Positions 54,414 through 63,451 of a stretch of 64,000 nucleotides of DNA are shown piece by piece. The stretch's first letter is position 1, and every line of letters begins with the position of its first letter. Source of the DNA: CAVYXK01 sp963708245 (lineage in GTDB: Bacteria; Pseudomonadota; Alphaproteobacteria; Acetobacterales; Acetobacteraceae); the NCBI GenBank assembly GCA_963708245.1, contig OY970201.1, positions 6,324,001 through 6,388,000 on the forward strand. Reading direction: 5' to 3'. The position numbers were made by a program, and so were the translations under genes. Under the pieces are notes generated by a model. The model had not been told where the DNA came from, searched no databases, and saw only the letters and a list, made by a program, of their open reading frames with translations.

Positions 54414-55127
54414 TTGTATGAGGGCCCTCGTTGTCAAGCGAAAACGCGTCCTCCACGGCCCCCTCCGTCATCGCCGGATCAAGCCCCGGCCGGAACAGTC
54501 CTTGCCAGGAAAGGCGGCGGCGTCCACCAGGCTCCGGCGATTGCTCAAACAGGGCACGGCCCCAGCAGAAACCACCGGTTATGGACACATCGTGGTTGAA
54601 CGACAGCAAGGCAGGGTGCTCAATTTAGGGGCCAACCGCTGGGAGAACGATATTCAGCTCGATTGGACGCAGGGCATCTCGGCTGTGGCAAGAGATGAAA
54701 GCCGTAGTGGCGGAACGGCGCCGGCCGTAGCCACAGCGAAAAAGGGCGCCGCAGGGGCGCCCTCTCTTCCTTCCCACCTGGTGGCCGCTCCGTCTCAGCC
54801 GGGCAACAACGCCCGTCGCTCGGTGATCCGACAGGCTATCCAAGCGTGGATCGTCAAGAATGCCGTCCAACTCCGGCCCGGCGAGCCGCTGCGCGTCGCT
54901 CACAACGGACCCAGTCCGCAATGTCGGCCGCCGTGTCTCAGCCATGCGGGCGGCGATTGCGTGCGCCTGAGCGAGCAGGGGTGCCAGTTCGTCGTCAGAA
55001 ATAGCCGGGTCACTACCGCTCGGTTGCGACCTGGCCGAGCCTCCCTCCATCGTCGCTGCCTCATGACGGCGCCCAAGGTTTGGGTGCTGCACCCCAGCGC
55101 TGGGACGGGAGATCCCCGGTGGCCAAG
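54414..55127. other. Degenerate stretch, nothing recognised
   Basis: About 700 bases between the treY stub and an integrase stub. Both strands hold open but low-complexity frames (Ala/Arg-rich) without ribosome sites or family resemblance. Probably decayed mobile or metabolic DNA. Confidence 0.4.
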
Positions 55128-55254
55128 ATGAGCCCGCTGCGCCGCGGCGTGATTGAGGACGTGACGGTCCGCAATCTGTCGCCGGCGACCCGGCGATCGT
55201 ATGCGCATGCCATCGCCGAGTTCGGCCGCTTCTTCGGTGGCTCGCCCTACCGGC
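55128..55254 (+). pseudogene. Tyrosine recombinase (IS91-associated integrase type) N-terminal stub
   Basis: MSPLRRGVIEDVTVRNLSPA, TRRSYAHAIAEFGRFFGGSP is nearly the textbook start of the XerC-like integrases found next to IS91 transposases (SPLRQRMIEDMxVRNLSPxT). After 42 residues the similarity ends. The catalytic domain is missing. Confidence 0.72.
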
Positions 55255-55640
55255 CGTTCCGACCCGTGAGCGCCCTCGCCCAGGCAGGCATGGCGATGTG
55301 GTCCATCCTCGCTAACCTGCGTCTTGTCGAACCCGGTCGAGCTCGTCGTCAAAAATATCCTCACCGGCACGGACTGACAGGCCGATCTGTTGCAACGCCC
55401 ACAGTAAAATTGCATTATTCGGGACTCGCTGGTTTAAGTGCAGTGTGATAGCGCCCCTCATATCGTTGCCATTATTATACGACCCTCTCATCGCAATACT
55501 GGGCGGGTAGCATAAACTGTGGCGCCTGTACGTCGATCGCCTTGCCGCCCCTAGCGGCTGACACGAAACGGTCACGTGTCGGCGCGCTGTCCCGGGCATA
55601 CGGTGTGGCTTCAAAGTGAAAACAAGGGCGGAAATGAGCC
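55255..55640. other. Intergenic upstream of the phosphonate-type transporter
   Basis: 386 bases without a supported gene. The last part must hold the promoter of the ABC transporter operon; an imperfect palindrome CTGACACG-AAACGGT-CACGTGTCGG near 55557-55583 could be an operator. No assignment. Confidence 0.35.
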
Positions 55641-56657
55641 ATGCGCCGTTTCGTCGTGATCATCCTTGCCTGCCTGCTGGCCGTCCCGGCAGCCGCGCAG
55701 AAAAAGACCCGACTGGTCGTCTATACAGCGCTCGAGAACGAGCAGTTGCAACCGTATAAACAGGCGGCCGAGGCGGCGCTGAAGAATGTCGAAATCGCCT
55801 GGGTTCGCGATTCCACAGGCGTCATCACGGCGCGACTGATCGCTGAGAAGTCGAACCCGCGCGCCGATGCGATCTGGGGCCTGTCGGTCTACAGCCTGCT
55901 GCAGTTGCAGGCGCTGGATATGTTGCAGCCCTACACACCGGTGGGCGCCGACCAACTGAAGCCGGCCTTTCGATCCAACCGGGACCCCATGACATGGACG
56001 GGCATGGACGCCTTCGTCTCGGCGATCTGCTTCAACACGGTGGTCGCCAAACAAAAGAATCTGCCGACACCGAAGACCTGGGCTGACCTGCTCGATCCGG
56101 TCTACAAGGGCCAGGTGGTCATGCCGAACCCCGCCTCATCCGGCACGGGCTTCCTGACAGTCGCCGGCTGGATCGAGGAAATGGGCGAGGCCAAAGCTTG
56201 GGACTACATGACCAGTCTGCACTCCAACATAAACACCTATCTGCGTTCCGGCTCGGCACCATGCAGCAACGCCGCGCGTGGCGAGTACGCGGTCGGCCTT
56301 TCCTTCGACATGCGCAGCGTCGAACTGAAGAACCAAGGCGCGCCGATTGACATCATCGTCCCGACCGACGGCGTCGGCTTCGACTTGGAAGGCACCGCCA
56401 TCGTGAAGGGAACAAAAAACCTGGAGGCCGCCCAGCGTCTGGCCGACTTTGCCGTCAGCAGTCCGGCCATGGAGATGTATGGCAAATTCTACGCCCTGCT
56501 CGGCCTGCCCGGCGTGAAGCCGGCGGTCGAGGGCTATCCGGCCGACTTTGAGGAGCGGATGGTAAAGGCCGATTTCACCCAGGTCGCAGCCGACCGCGAC
56601 CGGATCCTGAAGGAGTGGTCGGCGAAGTTCGACAGTAAGTCGGCACCGAAGAAATAA
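55641..56657 (+). CDS. ABC transporter substrate-binding protein, 2-aminoethylphosphonate type
   Basis: 338 residues with a cleavable signal (MRRFVVIILACLLAVPAAAQ). The mature protein is of the iron(III)/spermidine/AEP binding class: LVVYTALENEQLQPYKQAAE, VRDSTGVITARLIAEKSNPR, ADAIWGLSVYSLLQLQALDM, PTPKTWADLLDPVYKGQVVM, PNPASSGTGFLTVAGWIEEM, and VPTDGVGFDLEGTAIVKGTK. Family order and sequence fit the TIGR03261 'putative 2-aminoethylphosphonate' proteins; the ligand is inferred. Start preceded by AAGGGCGGAA. First of three genes forming one importer. Confidence 0.85.
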   Translation: MRRFVVIILACLLAVPAAAQKKTRLVVYTALENEQLQPYKQAAEAALKNVEIAWVRDSTGVITARLIAEKSNPRADAIWGLSVYSLLQLQALDMLQPYTPVGADQLKPAFRSNRDPMTWTGMDAFVSAICFNTVVAKQKNLPTPKTWADLLDPVYKGQVVMPNPASSGTGFLTVAGWIEEMGEAKAWDYMTSLHSNINTYLRSGSAPCSNAARGEYAVGLSFDMRSVELKNQGAPIDIIVPTDGVGFDLEGTAIVKGTKNLEAAQRLADFAVSSPAMEMYGKFYALLGLPGVKPAVEGYPADFEERMVKADFTQVAADRDRILKEWSAKFDSKSAPKK

Positions 56658-56670
56658 AGGAGAGGCCGGT

Positions 56671-57813
56671 ATGCAACCGGTTGCGGACGTAACCCGGCCG
56701 GCGGCTGACGGGGCACATGCGGCAGTCCCGGCGGCCGCGGTCGAGAACGGCGGCTATCTGGTCGTACAAGGAGTGTGGAAGAACTTCGGTTCCTTCGTCG
56801 CGTTGCGCGATGTATCGCTCAGCGTGCGCACCAGCGAATTCGTCACCTTTGTCGGGCCCTCGGGTTGCGGGAAGACGACGCTCCTGCGCGCCATCGCCGG
56901 CTTGGATCCCGCCACCCGTGGGCAAATCCTGCAGGCTGGCCGTGACATCACCGGCTTGCCACCCGCGCAGCGCGATTTCGGCATCGTGTTCCAGTCATAC
57001 GCCCTGTTCCCGAACCTGACGGTGGCCGAAAATGTCGGCTACGGTCTGCGCGGCGCCGCTTGGCCGCGCAGCCGCCGCCGGGAGCGGGTGGCCGAGTTGA
57101 TCGCGACGGTCGGCCTGCGCGAGCAGGCGGACAAGTATCCGGCGCAGATGTCCGGCGGCCAGCAGCAACGTGTTGCGCTGGCCCGTGCGCTTGCCAATGA
57201 GCCGGGGTTATTGCTGCTGGACGAGCCGTTATCCGCGCTCGACGCCATCGTGCGGCAACATCTCCGCGCGGAACTTCGCGCCCTGCAACGCCGGCTCGGC
57301 GTGACCACGATCATGGTGACCCATGACCAGGAGGAGGCGCTCTCCGTCTCCGACCGGATCGTTGTGATGAGCCACGGCCTGATCGAGCAGGTCGGCACGC
57401 CCGAGGAGATCTATCGCCGGCCGGCCAGCGCCTTCGTCGCGACTTTCGTCGGCCGCGGCACCGCGTTCGACGCCGTTGTCGAGAGCGGCGGCGTGCTGCA
57501 GGCTAAAGGCCTGCGCATCACCGCCGCGGCCGCATCGGCATTCTCGGCGGGCACGCCTGTGCGAGCCTTCATTCGCCCCGAGGACGTCGTCGTGGGACGG
57601 GACGCGCAGGGCCGTCCCGCGGCGATCGAGGCGACCGTGGCCTCCACCGAGTTCCTTGGTCCGATTTGCCGTCTGTCGCTGCAGGCGGGGCCTTTGATGG
57701 TCGAAGCCGACATTGCATCGGAACACCTGCGGAGCGAAGAGTCCCTTGAGGAGCAGCGCCTGCCGCTGCTCTTGCCGCCCGAACGGCTCCTGGTGTTCCC
57801 CTCCGATGTCTGA
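56671..57813 (+). CDS. ABC transporter ATP-binding protein, 2-aminoethylphosphonate type
   Basis: 380 residues. Walker A FVGPSGCGKTTLLRAIAGLD, Q-loop IVFQSYALFPNLTVAENVGY, signature QMSGGQQQRVALARALANEP, Walker B LLLLDEPLSALDAIVRQHLR, switch ITMVTHDQEEALSVSDRIVV, then a TOBE-type C-terminal domain (VRAFIRPEDVVVGRDAQGRP). The start lies 13 bases behind the binding-protein stop. Its stop overlaps the permease start by eight bases. Confidence 0.9.
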   Translation: MQPVADVTRPAADGAHAAVPAAAVENGGYLVVQGVWKNFGSFVALRDVSLSVRTSEFVTFVGPSGCGKTTLLRAIAGLDPATRGQILQAGRDITGLPPAQRDFGIVFQSYALFPNLTVAENVGYGLRGAAWPRSRRRERVAELIATVGLREQADKYPAQMSGGQQQRVALARALANEPGLLLLDEPLSALDAIVRQHLRAELRALQRRLGVTTIMVTHDQEEALSVSDRIVVMSHGLIEQVGTPEEIYRRPASAFVATFVGRGTAFDAVVESGGVLQAKGLRITAAAASAFSAGTPVRAFIRPEDVVVGRDAQGRPAAIEATVASTEFLGPICRLSLQAGPLMVEADIASEHLRSEESLEEQRLPLLLPPERLLVFPSDV

Positions 57814-59515
57814 AGCAGTCAGCCGGCGCTTAGGACTCCCCGGAGTCCCGGTGCGGCTTGTCGTGTCCGCCGACGATCGCTTCATGCAGGCTGGACTGAT
57901 CCTGGCGGCGCTATTCTTGACTGTCGCGCTGGTGCTGCCGCTCGGGGTGCTGCTGTGGCGCAGCTTTCTCAGTCCCGACGGCGCTTTCGTCGGGCTGGCC
58001 AATTACGTCACGTACCTAACCACCCCGTCGCTGGCTTCATCGATCTGGAATAGCATCTGGACGGCGGCGCTCACCGCGGTCGTCGTAGTTCCGACCGCAT
58101 TCTGCTACGCGTACGCTCTGCATCGGTCGTGCATTCCGGCCAAGGCCGTGTTCCGCGCCATTTCGCTGATCCCGGTGCTCGCGCCGTCATTGCTGCCGGC
58201 GCTGGCACTGATCTACCTGTTCGGCAACCAAGGCTTCCTGCGTCCGCTGATCGGCGGCCCGATCTACGGGGCGTGGGGCATCGTCGTCGCGCAGATATTC
58301 TATACATTTCCGCATGCCGTGCTGATCCTCGGCGTTGCCCTCTCGGCCGCCGATGCCCGGCTGTTCGAGGCTGCCGAAGTGCTGAAGGCGTCGCGCGCCC
58401 GGATCCTGCGCACGGTGACGCTGCCAGCCGCAAAATTCGGATTGGTGTCAGCGTCCGTCGTGGTGTTCACGCTGGTGGTGACCGACTTCGGCATCCCGAA
58501 GGTGATCGGCGGCCAGTTCAACGTGCTGGCCACCGACGTCTACAAGCAAGTGGTCGGCCAGCAGAACTTCAATATGGGCGCCGTGGTCGGCATGATCCTG
58601 CTGGTGCCGGCGGTGATCGCCTACCTGCTCGAGCATTGGGCGCAGAAGCGGCAATCCTCGGCGCTGTCTGGCCGTGCCGTGCCGTACGTTCCGCGGCCAC
58701 GCTCCCGGCGAGATGTGCCGCTGCTGGCGTTGTGCGTCGTGGTCGCCCTGGTGTTGGTCGGCATCGTCGGCGTGGCGATCTGGGGCTCGCTGATTCGATT
58801 CTGGCCATACAACCTGGCGCTGACCCTACGGAACTACGAGTTCTCCCGTTTCGATGCGGCGGGCTGGCACTCGTTCGCCGTATCGCTGGAGATGGCCAGC
58901 TATGCGGCCGTGATCGGCACGGTACTGGTGTTCATCGTCGCCTACCTGCTGGAGCGCGGCCCGAAAGGCGGCCCGTTGCCCTCGCTCGTGCGTTTCGCTG
59001 CAAGCCTGCCGCTGGCGGTACCGGGACTGGTGCTCGGCCTGGCCTACATCCTGTTCTTCAACGAGCCATCCAACCCGCTGGTCTTCCTGTACGGAACCAT
59101 TGGCATACTCGTGCTCAATTCGATTACGCATTTCTACACCGTCTGCCACCTGGCCGCGACCGCGGCGATCCGGCAGCTCGACCGGGAGTTCGAGGCGGCA
59201 AGCGTCTCGCTCAAGGTGCCGGTCTGGCGGACATTCCTGCGGGTTACGGTGCGGATCTGCTTGCCGGCGATTCTGGAGATCGCCATTTATATCTTCGTCA
59301 ACGCTATGACGACGGTCTCCGCGGTGATCTTCCTGTATGGACCCGACACGAAGCCCGCATCGGTCGCGGTCGTGCATATGGACGAGGCCGGCCAAGCGAG
59401 CGCGGCAGCCGCCATGGCGGTGACGATCCTGGCAGCCACGACGGTGGCCAAGATCGCCCAGATCGGCGCCTCGTCGGTGGTGACCCGCCTAACCCAGTCC
59501 TGGCGTCGCAGGTGA
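57806..59515 (+). CDS. ABC transporter permease, two fused domains, 2-aminoethylphosphonate type
   Basis: 569 residues with two binding-protein-dependent permease halves in one chain, about 12 helices. First EAA-type loop around DARLFEAAEVLKASRARILR, second around LDREFEAASVSLKVPVWRTF. This fused form is typical of PhnU2/FbpB-like permeases. ATG at 57806 overlaps the ATPase gene. The last 35 codons and the following 45 bases are duplicated 1.2 kb downstream, behind corA. Confidence 0.9.
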   Translation: MSEAVSRRLGLPGVPVRLVVSADDRFMQAGLILAALFLTVALVLPLGVLLWRSFLSPDGAFVGLANYVTYLTTPSLASSIWNSIWTAALTAVVVVPTAFCYAYALHRSCIPAKAVFRAISLIPVLAPSLLPALALIYLFGNQGFLRPLIGGPIYGAWGIVVAQIFYTFPHAVLILGVALSAADARLFEAAEVLKASRARILRTVTLPAAKFGLVSASVVVFTLVVTDFGIPKVIGGQFNVLATDVYKQVVGQQNFNMGAVVGMILLVPAVIAYLLEHWAQKRQSSALSGRAVPYVPRPRSRRDVPLLALCVVVALVLVGIVGVAIWGSLIRFWPYNLALTLRNYEFSRFDAAGWHSFAVSLEMASYAAVIGTVLVFIVAYLLERGPKGGPLPSLVRFAASLPLAVPGLVLGLAYILFFNEPSNPLVFLYGTIGILVLNSITHFYTVCHLAATAAIRQLDREFEAASVSLKVPVWRTFLRVTVRICLPAILEIAIYIFVNAMTTVSAVIFLYGPDTKPASVAVVHMDEAGQASAAAAMAVTILAATTVAKIAQIGASSVVTRLTQSWRRR

Positions 59516-59560
59516 ATTGAAGCGATCATGCGCCGGGCAGCACGCATTCATTCTGCTAGC
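59409..59560. repeat. Direct duplication, copy A (permease 3' end and flank)
   Basis: Covers the permease codons for AAMAVTILAATTVAKIAQIG to the stop, then TTGAAGCGATCATGCGCCGG-CAGCACGC and CTGC-AGC. The matching copy B is at 60604-60756, same orientation, roughly 85-90% alike by eye. corA lies between the copies. Confidence 0.85.
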
Positions 59561-59589
59561 CATACCATCCATAGCCAGTTCGCAAACCC

Positions 59590-60567
59590 TCACAGCCACC
59601 CGCGACGCTTGAACCACAAGACGGGCAGCACAGCGCTGGCAACGATCGCAAGCAGTGCAATCGGGTAGCCGAAGCGTGAGTGCAGCTCTGGCATCGATTC
59701 GAAGTTCATCCCATAGATGCTGGCGATCAACGTCGGCGGCACACCGACTACGCCCACCACGGTCATCAGCTTGATGATATTGCTCTGCGTGATACTGATC
59801 AGCCCGAGTATCGCATCCAGCAGGAACTGTACCTTTTGGCCGACATGCGCGTCGTAGTCGCTGAGCGAAGCAATGTCCCCACGCAGCTTGATCCGCGTTT
59901 CGAGATCACGCGGCATCTTGGCCGGGCAGGCGCGCGCGACGAATGGCACAAGCCGCCCGAGCGCGAGCAATGTGTCCCGTACCTCCGATACGTCCTCGCC
60001 AGCACGACCGACCATTTGGAGAACCGCCCGGAGGTCCGCGCCGCCACCCTTCGGCTCAGCGTTCTGGCTGAAGATGCGCCGCGAGACGGCGTCGAGTTCG
60101 GTTCGGCTGCGTTCTAGCATATCTGCGAGCGAATCGACGATTCGCTCAAGCAGCCCGACGAGCGCGTGCCAACCGCTCTGCGCCGTGTCGTGACCTTGAG
60201 CCATTGCCTCGGCGTAGGCATCCAGAACCGGAATTCTGTTGAAACGCACGGTCAGTAGATGGTCTGCGGTCAGGATGAAACCGAGTGGTGTCGCGCAGAC
60301 CCTGCCGTCGGGATCCGGATGCGCGAGCGGGAGGCTCAGATAGAGCGTTCCATCGCGATCGACGAGACGGCTCGATGTCTCGATCTCAGTAAGGTTGCTC
60401 TCGCTCGGCAACGTAATTCCGGTCGCCGCCGCAACCGCGGCAGCTTCCTCGGCTGTAGGATTGAACGCGTCGATCCAGAGCGCGGTGGCAAGCTGGCTCG
60501 AGGCGGAGGTCGCTATCTCGGTGCCAGGCGCGACTGGCGTACCGGGCGCGGCCAGGGCGGCGAGCAT
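59590..60567 (-). CDS. corA: CorA-family magnesium/cobalt transporter
   Basis: 325 residues. Cytosolic funnel domain first (TALWIDAFNPTAEEAAAVAA, TLYLSLPLAHPDPDGRVCAT, DLETRIKLRGDIASLSDYDA), then two C-terminal helices with the signature PPTLIASIYGMNFESMPELH and VASAVLPVLWFKRRGWL. Pentameric inner-membrane channel for Mg2+ (or Ni/Co). It points against the permease gene and lies inside a 150-base direct duplication. Start at 60567 follows GGAGGGAACACA. Confidence 0.93.
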   Translation of the reverse strand: MLAALAAPGTPVAPGTEIATSASSQLATALWIDAFNPTAEEAAAVAAATGITLPSESNLTEIETSSRLVDRDGTLYLSLPLAHPDPDGRVCATPLGFILTADHLLTVRFNRIPVLDAYAEAMAQGHDTAQSGWHALVGLLERIVDSLADMLERSRTELDAVSRRIFSQNAEPKGGGADLRAVLQMVGRAGEDVSEVRDTLLALGRLVPFVARACPAKMPRDLETRIKLRGDIASLSDYDAHVGQKVQFLLDAILGLISITQSNIIKLMTVVGVVGVPPTLIASIYGMNFESMPELHSRFGYPIALLAIVASAVLPVLWFKRRGWL

Positions 60568-60603
60568 TGTGTTCCCTCCTCAAACGCATCGATCACGTGG
60601 CGG

Positions 60604-60756
60604 TGACCGCCATGGTGGTGACGATCCTCCCGACCGCGACGCTAGCAAGATCGCCCAGATCGGCGCCTCGTCGGTAGTGAACGGCCTGGCACAGTCTTGG
60701 CGTCGCAGGTGAATTGAGGCGATCATGCGCCGGACAGCACGCGTTCATCCTGCCAG
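60604..60756. repeat. Direct duplication, copy B (permease 3' end and GNAT 3' end)
   Basis: GCCATGGTGGTGACGATCCT, then GCAAGATCGCCCAGATCGGC, GCCTCGTCGGTAGTGAAC and TGGCGTCGCAGGTGAATTGA repeat copy A with scattered changes and one frame-breaking indel. It ends in the last codons of the GNAT gene (CTGCCAGC), showing that the permease and GNAT genes were once direct neighbours. Confidence 0.85.
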
Positions 60757-61287
60757 CGGCAGCAAGGAGAGTGTCACGTGTACCGAGTCACCTTGGTTCC
60801 GTAGCGTGATCGGCAGGCCACTGCGCCGGAAAACGGCCAGCATCGACAGGTTGCGTGTCAGGACGCTGGCCTCCAATTGAGAGAGACCGTTCTGCCGAGC
60901 GATTCGAACGAGGTGCCGCATGAGAATGCTGGCGATGCCGAACCCCTGATAGTCCTCTTCTACCGTAAAGGCGAGCTCCGCAGTGCGATCTGGCCCTTCA
61001 TCAATAGTAAAATAACTCGCCCCGCCGATAACGGTCTCCGCTTCGCCGCAACCGATCGTGACAAGCAGCGCGACGTCCCGATTGAAGTCCGCGCCTGTGA
61101 TCCGTTCGAGTTCCGCGTCGGTGACCTCGTTCTTGAACCCAAAGAAACGAGTGTAGACAGTCTCGCGCTCCAAATTCTTGAACGCCTCGCAAATCTTGTC
61201 GCCATCACCGGGTCGGGCCGCCCGCACGATTACCACCATCCCATTCTTCAGGGTCTCTCGCACGACATAGCTTCGTGGGTCAAACAC
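60745..61287 (-). CDS. GNAT-family N-acetyltransferase (Pat-like acetyltransferase domain)
   Basis: 180 residues: MVVIVRAARPGDGDKICEAF, ERETVYTRFFGFKNEVTDAE, LERITGADFNRDVALLVTIG, then the acetyl-CoA loop VEEDYQGFGIASILMRHLVR (Q-x-x-G-I-A). The T-RFF and LTxxDY-R-MAL pattern is that of the acetyltransferase domain of PatZ-like protein lysine acetyltransferases. Standing next to ackA and pta, it may couple acetyl-phosphate/acetyl-CoA status to protein acetylation; that is inference. Start MFDPRSYVVRETLKNG at 61287. Confidence 0.87.
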   Translation of the reverse strand: MFDPRSYVVRETLKNGMVVIVRAARPGDGDKICEAFKNLERETVYTRFFGFKNEVTDAELERITGADFNRDVALLVTIGCGEAETVIGGASYFTIDEGPDRTAELAFTVEEDYQGFGIASILMRHLVRIARQNGLSQLEASVLTRNLSMLAVFRRSGLPITLRNQGDSVHVTLSLLPLAG

Positions 61288-61433
61288 GACTTACCCTCCC
61301 GCACACCCTGCCCGCGGTCGGAGCTGCAGGTCCTCGGAGCGAAGGCATGCCACAATGGACTGGCGGGTCAAAGCGTTGTTACTCACTCCAACCCGTGCTT
61401 GGCCGTCACGTACGGCACCTGGAGCTCCCAAGG

Positions 61434-62627
61434 TCACAGCGAATCTCGCGCCAGAACGGCCATCGTATGACGGACGATCATGCTCTCTTCATCGGTGGGA
61501 ACGACCCAGACTGAGACGCGTGAGGTTGCGGCACTGATTCTGCCTTCGCCGGCACCGTTCCGCTCAGGATCAAGAATCGCTTCCAGCCAGGCGCATCCTT
61601 CGATGACCTCCGCCCGTGTGGATGCATCGTTCTCACCAATTCCGCCCGCGAAAAAGATCGCGTCAACTCCACCTGACGCGGCCGCCATGGACCCGATCTC
61701 ACGCACGATGCGATAGACGAACAGAGCGATCGCTTCACGCGCGGCCGGGTCCGAGGAGGCGCGCAGCGCGCGCATGTCCGAAGAGATACCGGAGACACCG
61801 AGCAGACCGGACCTCCGGTATATGAGGTCTTCAATGGCTGCTTCGTCCATGTGATGTTCGCGCATCAGATAGAGGATGACGCCGGGATCAAGGACGCCAC
61901 AGCGGGTTCCCATCATGAGGCCGTCAACCGCGGTGAAACCCATCGTGCTTGCGACGCTTCGGCCATTCTTCACCGCGCATAGGCTGGCGCCGTTACCGAG
62001 ATGCGCGATCACAAGGCGCGACGAGGCGATTTCCGACGACAACTCGCGAAGTCGCGAAACGATGGATTCATACGAGAGACCATGAAACCCGTAGCGCCGA
62101 ACCCCGGCTTCAGTGAGGTAGCGGGGAATTGCGAACGACTGGGCGACATGCGTCTGGCTACGATGAAACGCGGTATCGAAGCAGGCCACCTGGGGCAGAT
62201 CAGGGGCCGAATCAAGGATGGTTCGAATCGGTCTTAGGCTATGGGGCTGATGAAGCGGCGCCAGCGGCGTCAGTTCCTCCAACGAGGCCAGCACATCGCG
62301 GTTCAGGCGGATGGGAGCATCGTATTGGGTGCCGCCGTGGACAACGCGATGTCCGATGCCCACGACCGGCGCTCCGGAAATCAGGCTCGCGCCGGTCTTG
62401 AGCACTTCGCGGGTGGCCGCATCCTGATCGAACCCTGCTGCTGCCCAGGACCGATCGACGACGACGTTATCCCGACTGTCCTTGACCTCGAGGTGGGGAG
62501 CGACGCCAATGCCGTCGATCTGACCTCGGAACAGGATCTCCGGATTGGTCGACGATGCCTCAAAGAGAGCGAACTTGATGCTGGATGATCCAGCATTGAT
62601 GGCGGCGACGCAGCTGGACATGGCCAT
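61434..62627 (-). CDS. ackA: Acetate kinase
   Basis: 397 residues, ASKHA fold: CVAAINAGSSSIKFALFEAS, VGIGHRVVHGGTQYDAPIRL, QVACFDTAFHRSQTHVAQSF, RYGFHGLSYESIVSRLRELS, ARLVIAHLGNGASLCAVKNG, STMGFTAVDGLMMGTRCGVL, DPGVILYLM and IFFAGGIGENDASTRAEVI. Converts acetyl-phosphate and ADP to acetate and ATP. Start at 62627 or 62621 (MSSCVAA). Thirty bases behind fabI. Confidence 0.96.
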   Translation of the reverse strand: MAMSSCVAAINAGSSSIKFALFEASSTNPEILFRGQIDGIGVAPHLEVKDSRDNVVVDRSWAAAGFDQDAATREVLKTGASLISGAPVVGIGHRVVHGGTQYDAPIRLNRDVLASLEELTPLAPLHQPHSLRPIRTILDSAPDLPQVACFDTAFHRSQTHVAQSFAIPRYLTEAGVRRYGFHGLSYESIVSRLRELSSEIASSRLVIAHLGNGASLCAVKNGRSVASTMGFTAVDGLMMGTRCGVLDPGVILYLMREHHMDEAAIEDLIYRRSGLLGVSGISSDMRALRASSDPAAREAIALFVYRIVREIGSMAAASGGVDAIFFAGGIGENDASTRAEVIEGCAWLEAILDPERNGAGEGRISAATSRVSVWVVPTDEESMIVRHTMAVLARDSL

Positions 62628-62656
62628 CCCTCAGGACTCTGTGTCTATAGCTGGGC

Positions 62657-63439
62657 TCAGGCGATAATGTGCGCGCCGCCGTCGACATAGACGGTTCCGC
62701 CGGTGATCCGCCTGGCGAATGGGGTCGCGAGATAGGCACACGCGAAGCCGACATCCATGATATCGACCAGTTCACCGAGAGGGGCTTTCTGCTCCGCCTC
62801 GTTCAATAGCAGCTCGAAATCCTTCAGCCCCGACGCCGCGCGCGTCTTCAGCGGACCGGGGGAAATTGCGTGCACCCGTATCCCCTGCGGACCGAGCTCG
62901 TAGGCCAGATAGCGGCACGATGCCTCCAAAGCGGCCTTTACCGGCCCCATCACGTTGTAGTTCGCGATGACCCGATTGGCGCCAAAATAGCTCATCGCAA
63001 ACATGGCGCCGCCTTCGGTCATCAGCGGCGCCGCGAGCTTCGCCATCCGCACGAAGGAGTGGCAGGAGATGTCCATTGCTTTTGCGAACCCCGCTGCCGA
63101 GCAATTGAGCAGGCCGCCCTGCAAATCGTCCTTCGGCGCAAAGGCGATGGAGTGGACAAGGATGTCCAGCTTGCCCCACTCGGACCGGATGCGGTCGAAG
63201 ATCGCTTCCAGCTGGCCTGGAACCGAAACGTCCAGCACGCCGGTGATCGGCGCTTCCAGCTCCTGCGCCAGTGGCTCGACGTAAGGGCGCGCTCTTTCGT
63301 TCAGCCAAGTGATCGCGACGTCGGCGCCAACCGTTCTGAATGCCTTTGCGCACCCATAGGCAATGGATTGATCGTTTGCGATGCCGACGACGAGTGCCTT
63401 CTGTCCGGAAAGGACAGGTCTGATGATTTGTTCGCTCAT
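62657..63439 (-). CDS. fabI: Enoyl-[acyl-carrier-protein] reductase FabI
   Basis: 260 residues, SDR-like enoyl reductase: ALVVGIANDQSIAYGCAKAF, VAITWLNERARPYVEPLAQE, DILVHSIAFAPKDDLQGGLL, MSYFGANRVIANYNVMGPVK with the Y-x6-K catalytic pair, ISPGPLKTRAASGLKDFELL and GGTVYVDGGAHIIA. Uses NADH/NADPH to saturate the enoyl chain in fatty acid synthesis. This copy sits in an acetate-metabolism cluster; a housekeeping copy may exist elsewhere. Twelve bases behind the pta stop. Confidence 0.95.
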   Translation of the reverse strand: MSEQIIRPVLSGQKALVVGIANDQSIAYGCAKAFRTVGADVAITWLNERARPYVEPLAQELEAPITGVLDVSVPGQLEAIFDRIRSEWGKLDILVHSIAFAPKDDLQGGLLNCSAAGFAKAMDISCHSFVRMAKLAAPLMTEGGAMFAMSYFGANRVIANYNVMGPVKAALEASCRYLAYELGPQGIRVHAISPGPLKTRAASGLKDFELLLNEAEQKAPLGELVDIMDVGFACAYLATPFARRITGGTVYVDGGAHIIA

Positions 63440-63451
63440 TGGGGGCTTCTT

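Noticed and set aside
54625..55092. 155-codon minus-strand frame in the decay zone
   Set aside because: No ribosome site, no recognised domain and low-complexity composition.
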